A DNA stretch of 64,000 nucleotides from Stenopsyche tienmushanensis (lineage: Eukaryota > Arthropoda > Insecta > Trichoptera > Stenopsychidae). Positions 36,110 through 46,060 of the stretch are shown piece by piece (the stretch's first letter is position 1; each line of letters starts with the position of its first letter). The translations under genes were made by a program, and so were the position numbers. The DNA is taken from positions 1 to 64,000 of the forward strand of contig WACJ01000480.1 in NCBI GenBank assembly GCA_008973525.1, read 5' to 3'. Under the pieces are notes generated by a model, which did not search any database, was not told the origin of the DNA, and saw only the letters and a list, made by a program, of their open reading frames with translations.

Positions 36110-36660
36110 TTAGGGTGCCCATAAGTTTCTTTCGTTTTCATAATAAGTAAAAAATAAACAATTATTTGTATTACATCAAAATTTATTGAATAATATATGA
36201 TCCATTCTGTTCTATTACCTTTCTCCAACTCTCTGGAAGCCTCACAATGCCTTCTTGCCAAAATTTCCCATGTTTTTGGCAAAATATTGATCAAGGTACA
36301 TTTTTATATAATTTTTTGAATTAAATTTTTTACCTCGTAAAGAATTTTTCAATGAAAGAAATAAATAATAATCTGAAGGTTGAGTATCCAATTTTCATTT
36401 CCAGTGACAAGCCTCTTCAAAAAATATTGGTGATTATGTCGTTGTAAAAAAAATACGCTGAAGTTTATTTGAGTCAGTCAGTTCATGAGGAAGCCACACA
36501 TCTGAACGATTGATGTAGCCCAATTTTGTCAGATGTATGGATCTTCGTGGAATTTCTAGCTTGTTAGCTATTTCGCGAGCAGTATACCGCGGGTTTTCTT
36601 CAACCATGGCTATGATTAGATCTGTGTTCATTTGCGAAAGAAACTTATGGGGCAACCTAA
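36110..36660 (-). mobile_element. mariner derivative, internally deleted
   Basis: A 551-bp element with inverted ends TTAGGGTGCCCATAAGTTTC and TTAGGTTGCCCCATAAGTTT. The left flank is TA (36108-36109) and the right flank is TG, probably a mutated TA. On the minus strand it encodes only a helix-turn-helix segment (NTDLIIAMVEENPRYTAREI ...VWLPHELTDSNKLQRI), followed by a stop. Almost all of the catalytic domain is deleted. It shares its 5' deletion point with 41617-42480. It is inserted next to the C-terminal end of a hAT transposase relic. Confidence 0.8.
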
Positions 36661-36662
36661 TG

Positions 36663-37560
36663 TTACATGATATGTGTGATACCTGTGCTTGTTGGCTTTT
36701 GCAGATATCAGAAATGTTAGGTCGAATCTGTAACAAAATTTTCAGTGCCTTGAAGAGCTGGATATTCCTCTCGGACAGAAATCCAAAAGTCCTCCATTGT
36801 CATTTCGTAAAATTTAATTTTTAGGATACGATCAGTCGATAATGAGACTAATTCTTCTTCTTCGGCGTATGAAAATTCACAATTCAATGTATCAATCGTA
36901 GCAAATGGATTTCAAATGGAAAAGAAAATAATGGGCAATCTTTTCTTCCGATGAAATTAAATATTCTATTATTGCTGAAATAATTCCTTCGGGAATATTT
37001 TTGTTAAGTGAAGGAAACATATCCGCTTTTTATTCTATTATTCGATTTTTCCAAAGAGTTATTTTTTCCGAAGCCCTGTCATTTTGTCAAAAATTTTACC
37101 CTTAGATAACCACTTGACTTCAGTGTGAAAAAGCAAACACTCGTACTTAGCTTCCATAGAAATGCAAACAAATTTAAGCATGCGTGTTTTTAAAGGTCTT
37201 GATTTTATGAAATACACCATATTTACAACTCGATCTAGTACAGGTTTTAATGCTGCTGGTAATGTTTTTCGAAACTAAAGATTCTCTATGTAAAAAACAG
37301 TGTGTAGCTATAATATTAGGGTTTCTTGTCTTTGCAACGATAACAAATCCTTTGATTGAGCCTATCATTGAAGGAACACCATCTCTACAAATTCCTACAC
37401 ATAACTCCCATGATATTTTAAATTGTTCTAAGTATAACCAAAAACATTTTTCTTGTCGAATGAATCAGGTTTTCGATCAAATACATCTCTCCCGATTGCC
37501 CAGACACTCTCGTCCTTTAAAATACGCACTTTCACTTTTATGCGGTATGTACAGTACTAA
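36663..37560 (-). pseudogene. hAT transposase pseudogene, ZBED5-like
   Basis: In reverse orientation, pieces in successive frames give the order of a ZBED5/SCAND3-type hAT transposase. They are ISWELCVGICRDGVPSMIGS (family pattern CVGICTDGAPAMxGS), NPNIIATHCFLHRESLVSK, RPLKTRMLKFVCISMEAKYE with HTEVKWLSKGKI, FPSLNKNIPEGIIS, KFYEMTMEDFWISVREEYPA, and the typical end IRPNISDICKSQQAQVSH. At least three frameshifts and several stops separate them. The N-terminal BED finger is missing. It ends beside the mariner derivative, which inserted into or just after its 3' end. It is inactive. Confidence 0.82.
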
Positions 37561-38569
37561 ATATTATGTGGCCGAAAGGTCCTACCTGTAGATTCATTTG
37601 CAAATGTCCTTTATTGCGGCGTTCTAGAGTTGGTAGACCTAGAATCACAGTACAAAAAAACAGTGCCGAATTAACGTGTGGTCACTGCGGCAGTCTGTAT
37701 ACCCGGAGCCACACCCAAAATACCAGCTTCGTGTAAACCGAGCAATATGGTTTTTTTTAAGCGCAACTGGAGTGGCATAATTATCTAGGGTTAACACTTA
37801 CAAAATGTGGCCATTGAGCGAAGAATTCCAAGCCAATTTGACGTGATACGATAAGATTTAAGATAAATATCGTTTAGTATGTACGATATTTTTCAAATAA
37901 GAACATGCTGCGAAACAAAGGGACAATAAAGAAATGTTAATAGTAATCCATTATTTGTTGACAATCATACAAATATCAATTTACAGTATGAAGGATGAGT
38001 GGATGAATATTACTAAGGAGCCCCGTATCTTCTTTCATCATACCTTTTTGTTAGCATTGCTTCCTTTCGTCCTGAAAACGAGACATTTCGGCATCCCCAA
38101 GCTGTGCTTAGGGACAACAGCACAGGCTACGTATATTTAGGGATGAATTTAAAGACGAAAAATGTTCAGGATTAGGAAGGGCTCCACAAAAAAAATCTTG
38201 TTTAAAAAGGGGTCTGAGAATCACACAAGTTTCAGAACCGCTGTCTTAATATATCTATGTATTTGAGTAAAAATCGTCAGCATAACATAACTTAAATCAG
38301 ATAATTTTACTGCTTATATGAGATTAATATCACCAAATGATGGTTTTCCATCGATCCTTTTTTTTTTTTTTGGATTCTGCACATAAAATAAATTTCTGTT
38401 TAAATAAAAAGCATGTTTTATCTTTAAGAAAGTACGATTTATTATCAAAATGAACAGGTTTACATAATTAAGAAGTATTTAAAATATTGGAAAAATCCTG
38501 CAAGGCTCCAAAATCCGAAAAATAAAATTTAAGAAAAAATCTTCAACAAAATGAACTGGAACAACCTGC
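37561..38569. other. unrecognised stretch
   Basis: No gene or repeat recognised. Confidence 0.3.
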
Positions 38570-38789
38570 AAAAATAAATTATAATAGTCAGGCAATAGCA
38601 GATGCAATATGATTTACAGTCACAATTTTTTTTTTTTCAAATTTCGGTTAGGGTTGATGATTTATTTCCAATGTTATCTCGACGTACTCTTTATTAAATT
38701 TAAAAAAAAATAAAAAAATCGCTTTAAAAAAACCGAATAACTTCAAAATCGCACAAAAAAAATTTGTACAAAAAGAGGTTTGAGTGTAT
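38570..38789 (+). mobile_element. pogo/Tigger-like fragment (one terminus)
   Basis: GCAGATGCAATATGATTTACA, AAAACCGAATAACTTCAAAA and GAGGTTTGAGTG followed by TA match the right end of 40099-40913. It is left-truncated and ends about 110 bp beyond the stop codon of the four-exon gene. Confidence 0.5.
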
Positions 38790-38902
38790 TGGTTTATAAA
38801 ATAGGCAATTGCTGAAGATATTTGGAAGTTAATCTCTTTTTAATAATAGTATATAATTGCAAAAAAAAATAAACTATAACATACCGATAATCCAGATAAG
38901 CT

Positions 38903-41900
38903 CTAAGTTTCCTGGATAATTTTTACTTCAACGTCTATTGTCTTGAAAGCATTCAAAGAAATCTGTTCAATTAACACAATTTTGTTTTTAAAGCGGAATT
39001 CCCTGTAAAGGCAAATAAAAAAATATGAATTTTATATTATTAATAGTATTAAGTGAAATCAGTATATTACATGAACTTTTGAAATAAGTTTGAAATAAAA
39101 CACTCAGTAAATTAACCTGGTAATTTCAAATGCGTCCTTTATTTCACGACCTTTGGGATACGACACTGATCTTTCCACAGTAATTTTACCAAGATAATTA
39201 TGGTTGTAATTTCTTATGGTTAAGAATAAATCCGCATAATTTCGGTTATACATTGCCGAAATCCTCATTTCCTCTCTAAGCATTCTATGTCGAGCTGAGA
39301 ATTCTTCAATATTATCAGCCATATCGCCGTAAACAAATACATGAGATATTGTTGTCTGCACAGTTTTCTTGTCGTCCTTGGCACCCGAACCCTAGAAAAT
39401 GATATTCCAATATTACTACTTAACACTATCTTTAGTTAACAAATAATTCGAGATTATAAAAGCAATTACAACAAACATAATTAAAATTTGTATATAAAAA
39501 TGAATGTTTAAAAGTTAATTTATTAGTTTGTTTGCGGAGTACACATTCATATATCATTCATCAGATTGTGATGAAACTTTTGTGATTTATTGGGGGTGTA
39601 TCCAAAAAGGTTTTTAGATTAACACAACCATTTAAATTTGTTTTGCGAGGCATTTAACGGGATCACCATGTTGGCGCATATTGGTCTGGTGGTTACTAAG
39701 GTATACAAATGTCGTATGTATTACGCTTTGGATTACCAATTCAAGTTCATTCAAAGTGAACCGTAAATATAATTTCGATAGCCGGCGATAAAGACAGCAA
39801 CACATCGAAACAGTTGACCAAGTGAAATATTTGAGGGTGACTATGGGCAGAAAACTAAGGTGGGAAGCGTAGGTGTCGAGGGCTCGAGTCTGCGAATTAG
39901 CAGTCATGCGGGCGCTGCACTCCATTTTTCATCGACGCAGTGCTCTTTCAGCCTCCAATAAATTATTACTATACAAGACGCTGATTCGATTAACATTCAC
40001 ATACGCCGCTCCCGTCTGGAGCAACATATGCAATACCAACTAATAAGATGATCTGGTCAGACCATTTTTTTCAGAGTTTTTTTTTAATAGAAGCTATACA
40101 CTTAAACCTTTTTTGTGCGGTAAATGCGTCCCGCGGAAAATCGCACAAAAGAAATGGCATAATTTTAAAAACCGCATAACTTTGAAAAAGCTATATAAAG
40201 TATATACAAAATCGCATAAAAAAAGTAAATAAAAAAATGGAAAACAATAAGGCAATAAAAAAATAACATTGTTTTAATTACAAACTGTCATCGCTTTATG
40301 ATAATATTCGTTGCGATTTTCGATGATTCAAAATCGCTCTCTTCTTCGGAAGAAATAGTATACTCAGTGTCAATGCCATCATTGTTCTTTGTAGATTTTC
40401 TCTTTCCAACAATAAAATTCATAATTAGTAAAAATGTTACTATAGTCCCTAACTCAAAAATTATTAATTAATGTAAAACTTGAGATATGATGTTAACCGG
40501 GTTGAAAAAAGTAGTTTCGAGAAAAACGCGTTGAAAGATTTCATGATGGTAGGGCTGGCCATGTTACCGCCTCACTAAAATAGCTATAACTCCGTAAATA
40601 ATTGGAAATGCCTTTGGAGAAGGTATATTTAAAAGTTGAGACATTGGAAGAATGCAAAAATAACGAAATAAAATTTTTCAAAAATCTAAACCAAAATAAA
40701 ATGCGCAGTCGTAATTCGGCGATAACAGATGCAATATGAATTACACTGTCCAAAATTATAATTTTATTCCAAATTTCGGTTAGTATTGATGATTTATTTC
40801 CTATTTTAATCCAGAACACCTCGATACGTACTCATTATGAAATTAAAAGAAAGAAAAAAATTACTTTAAAAAAAGCGCATAACTTCGAAATCGCACAAAA
40901 AGAGGTTCGAGTGTATATCGACCATACTTAATCTCCCTGATTTTTTAGAGATCAGGATTTAGAAAAAAAAATGCGAAATTTAATTTTTTTTCAGCCAGAC
41001 CGCTTTCATTGACGGGTGGTAATAGAAACATTAATTGACAGAAGGGTTAAACCGTATTTTTATGTAAATGTGTATATTGTTACACCATTTTACCTTGTAA
41101 TTTTTTTTTCTAAATAAAAGTTTATTATAATGAAATATATTGCACTTACTTCACTTTTCTCCTGTTCCTGGTCCTTTACTTCTGTCTCAAGTTCCTGGTC
41201 CATTACTTTTGTCTCAAGTTCCTGGTCCGTTACTTTTGTCTCAAGTTCCAGGTCCTTTTCTTCTGCTGAAAGTGCTGCATCTTTTTTTGGAAGATCAACC
41301 AATGCACATTCCTTTGCTTCCAGTGCTTTTGCAGAATCAGGTACTGCAACTTTTTCTTTGGCTGTGTCTAAGTATGAAAGTTTAAGTTCTACTACTGCAT
41401 GGCCTTCATCGCTTATGGAAAATTCTTCCAAATCGCATATTTTTAGTTTCTTTATTACAATGCGTACTTTTGTTGGATTATCTGTCAAGCTTAGATGTCG
41501 AAGACTCGCAAGTGCTATAGAATAAACGAAAACAAATATCCAAGTAAAATAATTTAAAAATGAACTCCAAATGAATAAATATGACGATAAGTCAATGTAA
41601 CAATGAATCGCAAATATTAGGGTGTCCCATAAGTTTCTTTCGTTTTCATATTAAGTAAAAAATAAACAATAATTTGTATTACATCAAAATTTATTGAATA
41701 ATATATGATCTCCATTTTGCCAAAATTTTCCAAGTTTGTTGGTAAAATATTGATCAAGGTACATTTTTATATAATTTTTTGAATTAAATTTTTTACCACG
41801 TAAAGAGTTTTTCAATGAAAGAACTAAATAATAATCTGAAGAGGCAATGTCCGGAGAGTATGGAGGATGAGGTAAAACATCCCAGTCAAATGATAATAAT

Positions 41901-42727
41901 TTGTTTCTGACGAGCAAAGACACATGAGGCCTGACGTTATCGTCATGAAAAACAACGCCTCGTCTGTTCGCTAATTCTGGCCGTTTTCTGGCATTTGCAT
42001 CCTTTAGATTGTCTAGTTGGAAACAATATTTTATTGAATTGATCGTTTCACCTTGCTGAAGTAGCTCATAATAAACTATCCTCTTCTAGTCCCACCAAAT
42101 GCATAGCAAAACTTTTTTGGATGTAGACCAGGTTTAGCTACAGTTAACGCTTCTGTACCCTTGGTCCAAGACCGTTTACGTTGGATATTCTCATAGAGTA
42201 ACCAACTTTCATCTCCAGTTACAAGCCTCTTCAAAAAATATTGGTGATTATGTCGTTGTAAAAAAAATACGCTGAAGTTTATTTGAGTCAGTCAGTTCAT
42301 GAGGAAGCCACACATCTGAACGATTGACGTAGCCCAATTTTGTCAGATAATTATGGACGGATGTTCGTGGAATTTCTAGCTTGTTAGCTATTTTGCGAGC
42401 AGTATATCGCGGGTTTTCTTCAACCATGGCTATGATTAGATCTGTGTTCATTAGCGAAAGAAACTTATGGGACAACCTAATATAATAAAAATAATTATAC
42501 TCACTTTCATCAACATCATTTTCTTCTCCCGTACATTTTTTTATAAAGAGCGGTATCTGAGCAGAAATTGCAGACAATCTTCGCATATTCATATATGCGA
42601 GTAAGTATTTTTGTTCCGTGATTACAGAAAAAAGAAAATCGACGGATTCCGACTTCAATTCTCTCTCGACTTTCCACTGGTATTTTAACTTTTGTAACTC
42701 CTTTTCGTGTTCCGAGTACGGCTTCAT
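38903..42727 (-). CDS. uncharacterised four-exon gene, 320 residues
   Basis: Exons on the minus strand: 42727-42505, 41514-41150, 39391-39117 and 39002-38903. Introns have GTGAGT, GTAAGT and GTTAAT donors and CTATAG, TTCTAG and TTACAG acceptors, with phases 1, 0 and 2. All three joins keep frame through to a TAG. ATG (42727-42725) is preceded by an in-frame TAA and a good insect context (ACAAATAATG); a possible acceptor (TTTTATATTTTAG) just upstream suggests a 5' non-coding exon. The N-terminus (about residues 1-50) is charged and probably helical. Residues about 150-200 are Glu/Lys-rich with a 9-residue repeat (DQELETKVM). The last about 120 residues (exons 3-4, HVFVYGDMADNIEEF onward) look globular. 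I see no signal peptide, membrane segment or known domain. The last donor is weak; without that splice the protein would end four codons into intron 3. No function is assigned. Confidence 0.75.
39494..39800 (+). mobile_element. Helitron-like fragment in intron 2
   Basis: It begins TATATAAAAATGAATGTTTA and contains CATCAGATTGTGATGAAACTT, GAGGCATTTAACGGGATCACC, ATGTTGGCGCATATTGGTCTG and AAATATAATTTCGATAGCCGG. The order matches 31020-31340. No 3' end. Confidence 0.45.
39813..40043 (+). pseudogene. jockey/CR1-type LINE fragment in intron 2
   Basis: A plus-strand frame gives VKYLRVTMGRKLRW, a stop, then SALSASNKLLLYKTLIR and FTYAAPVWSN, ending in TAA. This is the region after the reverse-transcriptase fingers/palm of jockey-clade LINEs (compare KYLGAIFDSRLTW and NKLLLYKSLIRPIMTYASPV in the LINE at 50043-52094). 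It is antisense to the host gene and too diverged from that LINE to be the same family. Confidence 0.75.
40099..40913. mobile_element. pogo/Tigger-like element with TA TSD, in intron 2
   Basis: 815 bp flanked by TA (40097-40098, 40914-40915). The ends are CACTTAAACCTTTTTTGTGC and, inverted, CACTCGAACCTCTTTTTGTG, each followed inside by CGCATAACTT-type repeats in opposite orientation. A minus-strand acidic stretch at about 40430-40330 (KSTKNNDGIDTEYTISSEEE) could be the tail of a pogo-type transposase. No intact transposase is present. Fragments of the family lie at 21531, 28900, 38570 and 43190. Confidence 0.65.
41000..41059. mobile_element. piggyBac-type terminus
   Basis: CCGCTTTCATTGACGGGTGG and AATTGACAGAAGGG followed by TTAA. 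Inverted, the same two motifs appear at 44336-44385 (TTAACCCTACTGTCAATG ...CCCGTCAATGAAAG) and, in part, at 18592-18608. TTAA plus CCCT fits a piggyBac-type end. The elements cannot be closed. Confidence 0.4.
41165..41255 (-). repeat. 27-bp in-frame minisatellite in exon 2
   Basis: Three near-identical 27-bp units (41165-41191, 41192-41218, 41219-41245) and a partial fourth encode a 9-residue repeat of the type DQELETKVT/M. The period is a multiple of three, so copy-number changes preserve the frame of the four-exon gene. Confidence 0.85.
41617..42480 (-). mobile_element. mariner derivative inserted in intron 1
   Basis: 864 bp flanked by TA (41615-41616 and 42481-42482) with inverted ends TTAGGGTGTCCCATAAGTTT and TTAGGTTGTCCCATAAGTTT. 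The minus-strand transposase remnant has the second helix-turn-helix and linker (NPRYTARKIANKLEIP ...VWLPHELT). It then shows the TGDESW motif with the first catalytic Asp, the VVFHDDNVRPH motif with the second, and PYSPDIASSDYYL with the third. It carries a stop after WWD, and a frameshift separates the helix-turn-helix from TGDESW. The first about 60 codons are absent, as the 5' terminal repeat abuts the ATG-like codon before NTDL. Removing it leaves a 124-bp intron. Confidence 0.88.
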
Positions 42728-43490
42728 TATTTGTTAAAATTTCTTGATCACTAAAATATAAAAAAGTATAAATACTTCAAATATTGTTTCCTAGTTACTT
42801 TTAAATCACATATTTCTACCACAGATTGTTCATCTATTGGATTGTTACGGAATTAATTACCGTTTTATGCAAATTATTGATAAAATTATACATTAAAACT
42901 AAGCGTACCAAGCCCAGCAAGGTCGGTTTCTAAATTATATTTAAAAATATTATATTTTGTCTAAAGATTATCTGATTTACGTTATCCAGTTGAGTAGGGT
43001 GTTTGGAAAAATATATTCAGAGAAATTGTCGACAAGCATATCATTCATTGTATCATCGAAGAAATTAATATTTTAACCATCTCCGGGATAAAGATGTTGA
43101 TGATCTTCAAACTTTGATTTAGAACCCGCAACTAATGAAGAGCTGCAGTAATTGAACTTTCATACCTAATGTTAACGTCTATTTTCTTCCATGTTCTACC
43201 TCAAAACGGGAAATTTGCGGTACTCATTTATGAAAACCGCATAACTTTGAAACAGCTATATAACATATATCCAAAATCACACAATTTAAGTTAATAAAAA
43301 AACAAGAAAACGATAAGGCAATTAAAAAATAATATTTTTAGTAACATTTTAAGGATGTCTCGCATTATTGGTAATTCTATCATTAAACCTTGTTCGTAAC
43401 ATAGTGACATTGTAATTTGTGTGGATTTACATTTACATTTTTATTATCATACAAGTTTTATTTTGATTTTAAATAATGTCTATAGATGAC
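42728..43490. other. upstream flank of the gene; pogo/Tigger-like fragment
   Basis: This stretch should contain the promoter or first non-coding exon of the four-exon gene, but I can point to no core element. 43225-43360 (AAAACCGCATAACTTTGAAA and following) is a pogo/Tigger-like fragment. Confidence 0.35.
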
Positions 43491-43494
43491 ACAA

Positions 43495-43930
43495 AATCCC
43501 GGACAGTTTTTAGGTACTTGAGAATCCCGGGATTAATAAACGTAATCCCGAAAAATTCGGGATTGAAATTATCTAACAGAAATTGTATACCTCACCAACA
43601 CGATGAAGGCTACTAAATCGAGACATTCCCAACGAAATCTGGACACCTAGAGACAGTCTAATTTATGTAAACATATATAGTGTACATGTATGTTTTTCAA
43701 ATTGTTATAGTAACTTTTCCCTACCGGTGATGTATTTACTACACCTCGATTCTAATAATGCAAATATCGATATGAAATATAATAGATATGGGCTTCAGAA
43801 TTTTTGTATTCCTCCGTAATATAATTACGAATCACGTAAAAGTATTATAGTATATAAGTATTCATCTGCAGTGACGGAAATAAATAATTTATCGGGAAAT
43901 CTGGAATTTTGCGAGTTTTAGTCCGTGTCT
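43495..43930 (+). mobile_element. hAT-B copy
   Basis: ATCCCGGGATTAATAAACGT, GAAAAATTCGGGATTGAAAT, CCCTACCGGTGATGTATTTA, ATCGATATGAAATATAATAG and GAATTTTGCGAGTTTTAGTC occur in family order. It is followed by GC-rich DNA instead of the hAT coding fragment. Confidence 0.7.
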
Positions 43931-44080
43931 CGGCGGCAAACCTCATTTACCGCCATGTTAAAACGAATTTCCGTCGCACATGCTGCGAGTTCGTCTCGGG
44001 GCTGCGGCGCTTCTTCGCCACTGAGGGCGGAGCCCCTTCGCTTCTCGTCGAGGCCTTTCAGGACATTAAATAGAAATAGA
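43931..44080. other. GC-rich patch
   Basis: About 150 bp, clearly GC-rich against its surroundings, with strings such as GGGCTGCGGCGCTTCTTCGC. No open frame or known motif. It could be a retroelement or host remnant captured next to hAT-B. Confidence 0.3.
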
Positions 44081-44779
44081 CATACATACCCCTAAGCTTA
44101 GCCCTAAGATTCTTCAACACTCTTCCAGACGAACACCACACAAACACTTCAACGTCGCAGGCGCAACTGATGACTCGCTACCAAAATGCATTAGTCACTC
44201 TCCCAATGTGCATCCATTTTTTCTGTTTAATTCCAGGCATCTTAACCTGTGGGTCGCGCTTTAAAATTAATTGCGGATGCTTTTAGAATAAAAATCACAA
44301 CACAACATTCATTAAAATAATCAGTAATTAACCCTACTGTCAATGAATGATTCTATTACCTCCCGTCAATGAAAGAGGCCTGGCTGGACCTTCATACATT
44401 AGAATACTATAGAAAAAAGCTGCCAACGTTAATGCCCGCTGCACAATATAACAGTTTTCAAACTAGTAGAGCAATCCGTGTGTCAAAACATCTTCAACTC
44501 TAGCTTTGTATAAAAAGAACTAGCTTTGTTTTTAAGCTATTATTTAGTTCAAAAATGGAACTAGAGATACTACCCTCCCAGCTTACCAGCACATGCACAG
44601 TTCTACTAGCTTGAAAACCAACCTCGTGTGTACTGGGTTTGTATTTATACTCCCCAAGCATCTGCTCCATCTCCCTTGTGCTTGTTGTAAAATAACTTTG
44701 GGCTTTTGGACTTCTCTAGAATCTTTGGTATTTTTTTAGACAGTTAAACCGGCGGATAATTCCAATAAATACTGCTTCT
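44081..44779. other. unrecognised; piggyBac-type terminus at 44336
   Basis: TTAACCCTACTGTCAATGAA starts at 44336 and is the mirror of the terminus at 41000-41059. The rest is unassigned. Confidence 0.35.
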
Positions 44780-45165
44780 GCCCAGTACTTAAAGAACATC
44801 TGTTTTAATCATTGCTCTGAATGAAAAAGCAGTTTCTTTAAAAGAAAAGAACAACAGTTGAAGCGACATCTTGATACTGAAAATAAGACTGTTTGTTCTG
44901 TGCATAAAGCAACGTTTGCTTCTAATTATGTCGATTGGAGTATTTTTGAATAGAAGAAACCACGTATAATTAAAATAATTTTGGTAAAACCGAAGTCATA
45001 GATAACGTACATTATGTTGGACTTGGGAATGGAAGAATTTTTATTTTTTCAGTCAATCAATACCACTACTACAAAGGAATCCCTTTTAAATTTTCTGAAC
45101 TCTTATTTCAATGACGTTGAAAGAATATTTTAATCAATATCACAGTGTGCCATCAATGCTTGGAG
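44780..45165 (+). pseudogene. probable hAT (ZBED5-like) transposase remnant
   Basis: Fragments in different frames: LKRHLDTENKTVCS (resembles the end of a BED zinc finger), LLNFLNSYFNDVERI and SVPSMLGATHFSPKM. The latter recalls the C.DGAPSMLGS motif of ZBED5-type hAT transposases seen at 36663-37560. It is heavily decayed, so the call is tentative. Confidence 0.4.
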
Positions 45166-45300
45166 CTACGCATTTTTCCCCGAAAATGCCGCGAAAATAC
45201 CTAAAAGCGTCCAACCGCATGATCTGTGTGTCCAACCGGTCCACTATTTCGATCGCTGACATGTCGAATCGGATCGGACGCCATACCCGAACATGTTTTA
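45166..45300 (-). mobile_element. hAT-A fragment (hairpin module)
   Basis: CGCATTTTTCCCCGAAAATGC, GTGTGTCCAACCGGTCC and ATCGGACGCCATACCCGAAC match the family in reverse. Its hairpin (45237-45255) has decayed. It is joined directly to the hAT remnant on its left and followed by the ATTGCGGGCTTATGCCAGC segment. Confidence 0.6.
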
Positions 45301-45589
45301 ATTTTACAATCGATCGGAAATATTGCTGTCTTTATTGCGGGCTTATGCCAGCTGAGTTGATCCAGTATACCAAACCATCTTTTTTTTAGAACATTCACAA
45401 TCATAGCAAATGGACTCACGAAAGTTCATCTGGCGACAACCGTACTCATGGGGGCAACCCGGGGGGTGAGCATCTGACTCTATGTTACAATAGTATCTGG
45501 CAATTTTTCAAGGAAGACCATTTATTAGCTTTAATTAGTAAACAGTAGATTTTTCTGGAAATAGCTATTTCCAATGTTCAATCATTTTT
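45301..45589. other. unrecognised, partly hAT-A related
   Basis: The first 60 bp continue the hAT-A segment seen at 1560-1640. Nothing else was recognised. Confidence 0.3.
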
Positions 45590-46060
45590 TATTATTTCAA
45601 AGAAAAGTCTACTTACACTATTTTTACGCGCTTAAACATAGGTAAAAAATCGAATAGTCTCCAATAACATCCAAGTTATTTACCTAAAGAAATACTATTT
45701 TCTACAGCTTTTCAATTTTTAAATATAAATCAAATGTATTTATATAGTAACTATGAATAATTATTATATTTCAATATTCAAAGGGTAAATTCGTCAAACG
45801 AGTGGCAAAACATTGAGAATCACGCCAATTTAGATAGCGGTTATGAATTTGACACCAACAAAAACGTTAAAAGCGATTAGCATGTCCATGTAGACATAAC
45901 AAGGTACGGTAATAAGAGAATAATGTTCTTAACACTTTGATTGCGGGGCTAGTTGATTCGCCAAGCATTGAATGCTGGGGTATCAAGCTCAAGCAACGTG
46001 CATATTTTGGACAGCTTTATTATTTTTTTAAATTCGCAAACTAAAAACAATATGTATTCA
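45590..46060 (+). repeat. dispersed repeat, shared with 14690-15190
   Basis: Second copy of an unclassified non-coding repeat: ATTTCAATATTCAAAGGGTA, GAGAATCACGCCAAT and TGATTCGCCAAGCATTGAAT. Ends were not found. Confidence 0.5.

Noticed and set aside
39104..39116. Exon 3 reading on to a stop instead of splicing
   Set aside because: Possible because the donor is GTTAAT, but a good acceptor and an in-frame 33-codon final exon follow 114 bp later, so splicing is preferred.
41130..41525. 131-codon plus-strand frame
   Set aside because: It is antisense to exon 2 of the four-exon gene and exists because of the 27-bp in-frame repeat; the minus-strand exon has splice sites and phase agreement.
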